The notes beneath the pieces are model-generated. The model made no database searches. It was not told the origin of the DNA and saw only the letters and a program-made list of their open reading frames with translations. Positions 14,872 to 18,112 of a stretch of DNA of 18,112 bases are shown in pieces (the first letter of the stretch is position 1; every line of letters starts with the position of its first letter). This DNA comes from Candidatus Pelagibacter sp. (lineage in GTDB: Bacteria > Pseudomonadota > Alphaproteobacteria > Pelagibacterales > Pelagibacteraceae), in the NCBI GenBank assembly GCA_028221385.1, contig JAOIRP010000008.1, positions 1 to 18,112 of the forward strand, written 5' to 3'. A program made the position numbers and the translations under genes.

Positions 14872-15785
14872 TTATTTCTTTTTAAAAAACTTTTGTATGT
14901 AATATCAAAACCTTCATTTAATGATGTTTTTGCTTTCCATCCATATTTTTTTGCTCTACTTACATCTAATAATTTTTTATAAACTCCATCTGGTTTTGAT
15001 TGTATAAAATTAATTTTGATATTCAGATTTAGTTTATTTAAAACGAATTTAACATAATTTAAAATTGTCATATCTTTACCAGAACCTATGTTTATTAAAG
15101 AATGTTTAACTTTTTTTTTCATAAAAAAAACACAAGCATCAGCTATATCATCAACAAATATCATTTCTCTAAATACTTTTCCTGAGCCCCAAACATCTAT
15201 ACTTTTTTTATTATTTATTTTGCACATGTGAGCTTTATAAATCAATGCTGGAAAAAAATGTGATGTCATTAAATCATAATTGTCGTTAGGACCATATGTA
15301 TTAGTTGGCATTAAACATTTATAATTAGTTTTGTATTGTTTGTTGTATGCTTCACACATTTTAATACCTGCTATTTTTGCTATTGCATAAGGTAAGTTTG
15401 TTTCCTCCAGTTGATTACTCAACAGATATTCCTCTTTGAGCGGTTGTTTTGCAAATTTAGGATAAATACAACTGGAACCTAAAAAAGTTAAATTTTTAAC
15501 ATTATTTAAGTAGCTTGAATGTATAAGGTTGTTTTGAATTTGAAGATTTTCATAAATAAATTCAGCTCCAAACTGATTATTGGCATGTATCCCTCCAACT
15601 TTAGCTGCAGCTATTATTACAATTTTAGGTTTATTCTTTTTTAAATAATTAAATACAGCCTTTTGATCAAGTAAATCTAGTTTTTTTCTATCAGCAGTTA
15701 AAATATCCTTATACCCTTTGGCTTTTAATTTTTTTACAATTGCTGATCCTACTAGGCCATTGTGTCCTGCAACAAAGATTTTCAT
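14868..15785 (-). CDS. fcl: GDP-L-fucose synthase
   Basis: Epimerises and reduces GDP-4-keto-6-deoxymannose to GDP-L-fucose with NADPH in the cytosol. The 305 residues keep the catalytic set of the E. coli enzyme at a shift of three: Ser104 and Cys106 in FLGSSCIYPK, Tyr133 and Lys137 in PYAIAKIAG, and His176 in SHFFPAL. The N-terminal motif is VAGHNGLVGSAI, and KPDGVYKKLLDVSR is family-typical. It follows gmd, which makes its substrate, after 43 nt containing a 12-bp inverted repeat. Confidence 0.95.
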   Translation of the reverse strand: MKIFVAGHNGLVGSAIVKKLKAKGYKDILTADRKKLDLLDQKAVFNYLKKNKPKIVIIAAAKVGGIHANNQFGAEFIYENLQIQNNLIHSSYLNNVKNLTFLGSSCIYPKFAKQPLKEEYLLSNQLEETNLPYAIAKIAGIKMCEAYNKQYKTNYKCLMPTNTYGPNDNYDLMTSHFFPALIYKAHMCKINNKKSIDVWGSGKVFREMIFVDDIADACVFFMKKKVKHSLINIGSGKDMTILNYVKFVLNKLNLNIKINFIQSKPDGVYKKLLDVSRAKKYGWKAKTSLNEGFDITYKSFLKRNK

Positions 15786-15798
15786 AGATTATATTTCT

Positions 15799-15832
15799 AT
15801 AAAATTAAATACTTTCTATTATTTAATTTTAT
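15799..15832. repeat. Perfect 12-bp inverted repeat between gmd and fcl
   Basis: ATAAAATTAAAT (15799-15810) and ATTTAATTTTAT (15821-15832) are exact reverse complements around a 10-nt loop. The hairpin overlaps the gmd stop codon. It is made only of A and U and lacks a following U-run, so it may be a weak attenuator, an mRNA 3' end protector or chance in AT-rich DNA. Confidence 0.45.
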
Positions 15833-16854
15833 TTCATTTCCTCATTAATCATTTCTACAATTAATTTCTTTAAGTCTGTTTTGGGTTTCCATTTTAATTT
15901 ATTAAATGCTTTTCTAGAATTACCTAGCAAAGTATTTACTTCTAAAGGTCTATAATAAGCTTTATCACATGCAACAATAGCTTTTTTATTTATGTCATAA
16001 GCTTTTTCTCTAATTCCACTGCCTTTCCAAATTATTTTCATATCTAATAATTTAGCTGCCATATTGACAAAATTTTTAACTGATACTTGTTTTCCAGTTG
16101 ATATAACAAAATCGTCAGGAGTTTTTTGTTGAAGCATTAACCACATAGCTTCTACATATTCTCTTGCATGTCCCCAATCTCTTTTTGCATTTAAATTCCC
16201 TAGAAAAAGAGTTTTTTGCTTTCCTTTTTTAATATTGCACAGACCTTGTATTATTTTTTGAGTAACAAAAGTTTCTCCTCGTCTTGGACTTTCATGATTA
16301 AATAATATTCCATTTACCGCAAACATTCCATATGCTTCTCTATAATTAATTGTTATCCAGTGTGCATAAAGTTTTGCAACCCCATAAGGGCTAGCTGGAT
16401 GAAAAGTAGTTTTTTCAGTTTGAGGAATTTTTTCTGTTCTTCCATAAAGTTCTGAGGTTCCTGCTTGGTAAAATTTTATTTTTTTAGTAAAATTATTAAA
16501 TCTAATTGCTTCTAAAATTCTTAATACACCTAACGCATCAGCATTTGCAGTATATTCTGGAGATTCGAAAGAAACAGCTACGTGTGATTGTGCTGCCAAA
16601 TTATAAATTTCATCAGGTTTAACTTGTTTGATAATTCTAGTCACAGAAAGTGAGTCCGTTATGTCTCCATAATGTAAAATAAACCTTCTATTTTTAACAT
16701 GTGGGTCTTGATATATATGATCAATTCTTCCTGTATTTATTGAAGATGATCTTCGCTTTACACCATGAACAATATAATTTTTCTTTAATAGAAATTCCGC
16801 AAGATAAGATCCGTCTTGGCCGGTAATACCAAAAATTAATGCTATTTTTTTCAT
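15829..16854 (-). CDS. gmd: GDP-mannose 4,6-dehydratase
   Basis: Converts GDP-mannose to GDP-4-keto-6-deoxy-D-mannose, using bound NADP. The 341 residues carry [16 protein letters not shown] at the N-terminus, [16 protein letters not shown] with the NADP-binding arginines, the catalytic Thr133 and Glu135 in AGTSELYG, Tyr157 and Lys161 in [11 protein letters not shown], and [14 protein letters not shown]. These are all diagnostic. It overlaps the upstream glycosyltransferase by 4 nt (ATGA) and feeds fcl next door. Confidence 0.96.
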   Translation of the reverse strand: MKKIALIFGITGQDGSYLAEFLLKKNYIVHGVKRRSSSINTGRIDHIYQDPHVKNRRFILHYGDITDSLSVTRIIKQVKPDEIYNLAAQSHVAVSFESPEYTANADALGVLRILEAIRFNNFTKKIKFYQAGTSELYGRTEKIPQTEKTTFHPASPYGVAKLYAHWITINYREAYGMFAVNGILFNHESPRRGETFVTQKIIQGLCNIKKGKQKTLFLGNLNAKRDWGHAREYVEAMWLMLQQKTPDDFVISTGKQVSVKNFVNMAAKLLDMKIIWKGSGIREKAYDINKKAIVACDKAYYRPLEVNTLLGNSRKAFNKLKWKPKTDLKKLIVEMINEEMK

Positions 16855-17516
16855 TTAAAATATAATCTTATCATTTCTGTCAATATTAAGAAACCATCTT
16901 TAATTGGATTTACTTTTTTTTTTCCACCTATTCTTACTCTTTCAAAACTTGGTATGCACTTATATTTCAATTTTAATCTTTTTGCTTTAATTGGTAACTC
17001 AACACATATTCTAAAATCATGTCTAGATAATTTCATCTTTTTGAATGATTTCGTTTTTCCCAAAATATAAGTAAATAAAATATCCGATATATTAAGTTTG
17101 AAAAACAAGTTGCCTAACAATGTAAAAAAAAAATTACCAATAGATGTGACTATATCGTCGTCCTCACTACCACCTCTTGGTTTTTGATACCTAGAAGTAA
17201 AAATTAAATCATTTTTTTCACATAATTTTAACATTCTTTTTAAATATTTTGGGTTCATTGAGCCATCTGCATTAATTATGCAGCAATATTTTGTTTTTGT
17301 AGCTTTAATACCTTCAATTAAAGCATTGCCATATCCATTTTTTTTTTGTGTTACTATTTTAATATTTCTAATTTTTTTAATTTTATCAAATGTTGCTATA
17401 TCCTCTTTTTGCATAACTATCATTTTTTGACACTTATAATTTTTTAATTCATTTAAAAAAACAGGAAGCGATTCTACTTCTTTTTTTGTAGGGATTATTA
17501 ATGTTAAATTTTTCAT
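16851..17516 (-). CDS. Family 2 glycosyltransferase, Dpm1-like, with atypical active-site residues
   Basis: A 221-residue GT-A protein resembling dolichyl-phosphate mannose synthase. It shows [13 protein letters not shown] at the start, [15 protein letters not shown] (58-72), [12 protein letters not shown] (81-92), [31 protein letters not shown] and [10 protein letters not shown]. The Asp pair normally ending the second strand (DDGS) is replaced by MQKED, and the DxD-like motif is Asn82-Ala-Asp84. A weak membrane segment is possible at 125-140. It abuts the FkbM gene and overlaps gmd by 4 nt. It could transfer a sugar to a lipid phosphate or glycan; activity is uncertain because of the changed acids. 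Confidence 0.78.
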   Translation of the reverse strand: MKNLTLIIPTKKEVESLPVFLNELKNYKCQKMIVMQKEDIATFDKIKKIRNIKIVTQKKNGYGNALIEGIKATKTKYCCIINADGSMNPKYLKRMLKLCEKNDLIFTSRYQKPRGGSEDDDIVTSIGNFFFTLLGNLFFKLNISDILFTYILGKTKSFKKMKLSRHDFRICVELPIKAKRLKLKYKCIPSFERVRIGGKKKVNPIKDGFLILTEMIRLYFK

Positions 17517-18112
17517 TTATATTTTATATTTTGTGTTTTTATAAATATATTCAAAAGTTTTTCTATAAAACATTTTAGTTTTAAAGACTTTTTTAAATCC
17601 TTTATTCGTTAAAAAATTATGAGCTTGTGTAAAAGTATAATCTTTGCTTAACATATTATGAAAATGATGCTCGAAATAAATATATTCAATAAAATCTATA
17701 TTATTTTCTAAACTTTTTATTACATTAAAGTCATAACCTTCAGTATCAATTTTTAATATATTCACATTATCTACTTTTTGGTCTTTCAAGAAATTACTTA
17801 GCATTTTTACATTTACTTTTGTGGTAAAAAATAAATCTTCTTTTTTTTTAAAAAAATACAACAAGTTTTTTTTTCTTTTGTAATATTTTGATTTGTAATT
17901 AATTTTAACTAAGGTAGAAGATTGAGACTCAGTAGACTCATTAAAATTAAATAGTCCTTCACTTTCACCTATACCATAATTGTAAATTTTTAAATTAGTA
18001 TTTTTGATATTTTTAGTTTTTTTTTCTAAAACCTTAAAATTTTTATAACTTGGCTCGAACGCATAAATATTACGAACATTAAACTTTGTATTAAAAAGTT
18101 TAATTGTTTCTC
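17517..18112 (-). CDS. FkbM-family SAM methyltransferase (5' end outside the window)
   Basis: The frame has no stop from 17517 to the right edge, giving at least 197 residues, so it is longer than a reading from the first usable start at 17864 (a TTG) would imply. Reading in from the edge shows NIYAFEPSYKNFKVLEK, the acidic SAM-binding AFEP motif, then YNYGIGESEG, STESQSSTLV, and the FkbM signature ILKIDTEGYDFNVIKSL followed by YIYFEHHF. FkbM enzymes O-methylate sugars and related groups, so this one probably caps or decorates the glycan. Its stop touches the start of the next glycosyltransferase. Confidence 0.88.
   Translation of the reverse strand, partial: ETIKLFNTKFNVRNIYAFEPSYKNFKVLEKKTKNIKNTNLKIYNYGIGESEGLFNFNESTESQSSTLVKINYKSKYYKRKKNLLYFFKKKEDLFFTTKVNVKMLSNFLKDQKVDNVNILKIDTEGYDFNVIKSLENNIDFIEYIYFEHHFHNMLSKDYTFTQAHNFLTNKGFKKVFKTKMFYRKTFEYIYKNTKYKI

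Noticed and set aside
15110..15130. Homopolymer runs of eight or nine T/A in fcl and other glycan genes as phase-variation switches
   Set aside because: Similar runs are spread throughout this AT-rich window, including core genes, and every frame examined is intact. Read-level length variation would be needed.

Overview
The window looks like a SAR11-type alphaproteobacterium ('Candidatus Pelagibacter' and relatives). The DNA is very AT-rich and densely packed, with many 1 to 4 nt gene overlaps. The proteins are rich in Lys, Asn and Ile. The genes include alphaproteobacterial markers: a TrcR/DUF1013 protein, a short bacterial aa3 oxidase subunit IV, and a three-subunit proton-translocating transhydrogenase. 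A lone 5S rRNA borders a surface-polysaccharide block, which matches the published description of SAR11 hypervariable region 2 between the large rRNA genes and 5S. The species call is inference; no search was run. No stretch over 300 bases lacks a gene.

Left half, + strand (1-7191): this is core metabolism and translation. The 3' part of transketolase is followed within a few bases by gap, pgk and a class I fructose-bisphosphate aldolase. Together they interconvert pentose, triose and hexose phosphates. A ThiE-like gene, efp (elongation factor P) and a SuhB-type inositol monophosphatase follow with overlaps or tiny gaps. A second group holds rpmE (L31), trcR, rpsU (S21) and an initiator tRNA-Met that starts 6 nt after the rpsU stop. 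The GAPDH carries Asn-Arg and Asn-Ser where NAD-specific enzymes have Asp-Leu and Leu-Pro, which suggests NADP(H) use.

Middle, - strand (7220-13933): reading leftward from the 5S rRNA, the order is rpmJ (L36), a 36-residue cytochrome oxidase subunit IV, pntA1, pntA2, pntB and a small transaldolase-family gene, nearly without spacers. The last three genes leftward are accessory envelope genes: a SAM methyltransferase, a family 2 glycosyltransferase with its own promoter-like sequence, and a multi-spanning membrane protein resembling GT-C glycosyltransferases. They converge on the tRNA.

Right end, - strand (13984-18112): a polysaccharide operon transcribed toward 5S. It encodes an FkbM methyltransferase (cut by the window edge), a Dpm1-like glycosyltransferase, GDP-mannose 4,6-dehydratase, GDP-L-fucose synthase and a third NAD-dependent sugar epimerase/dehydratase. 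The likely theme is synthesis, transfer and methylation of GDP-fucose-type sugars on a surface glycan. The 5S gene seems to have its own promoter between this operon and itself.

No mobile element, CRISPR array or clearly new defence system was seen. The most interesting signals are the NADP-type GAPDH, the only strong Shine-Dalgarno sequence in front of an AUG-less rpsU, the detached 5S with rpmJ 17 nt behind it, the initiator tRNA variant, and the tandem helix-turn-helix pattern in TrcR.
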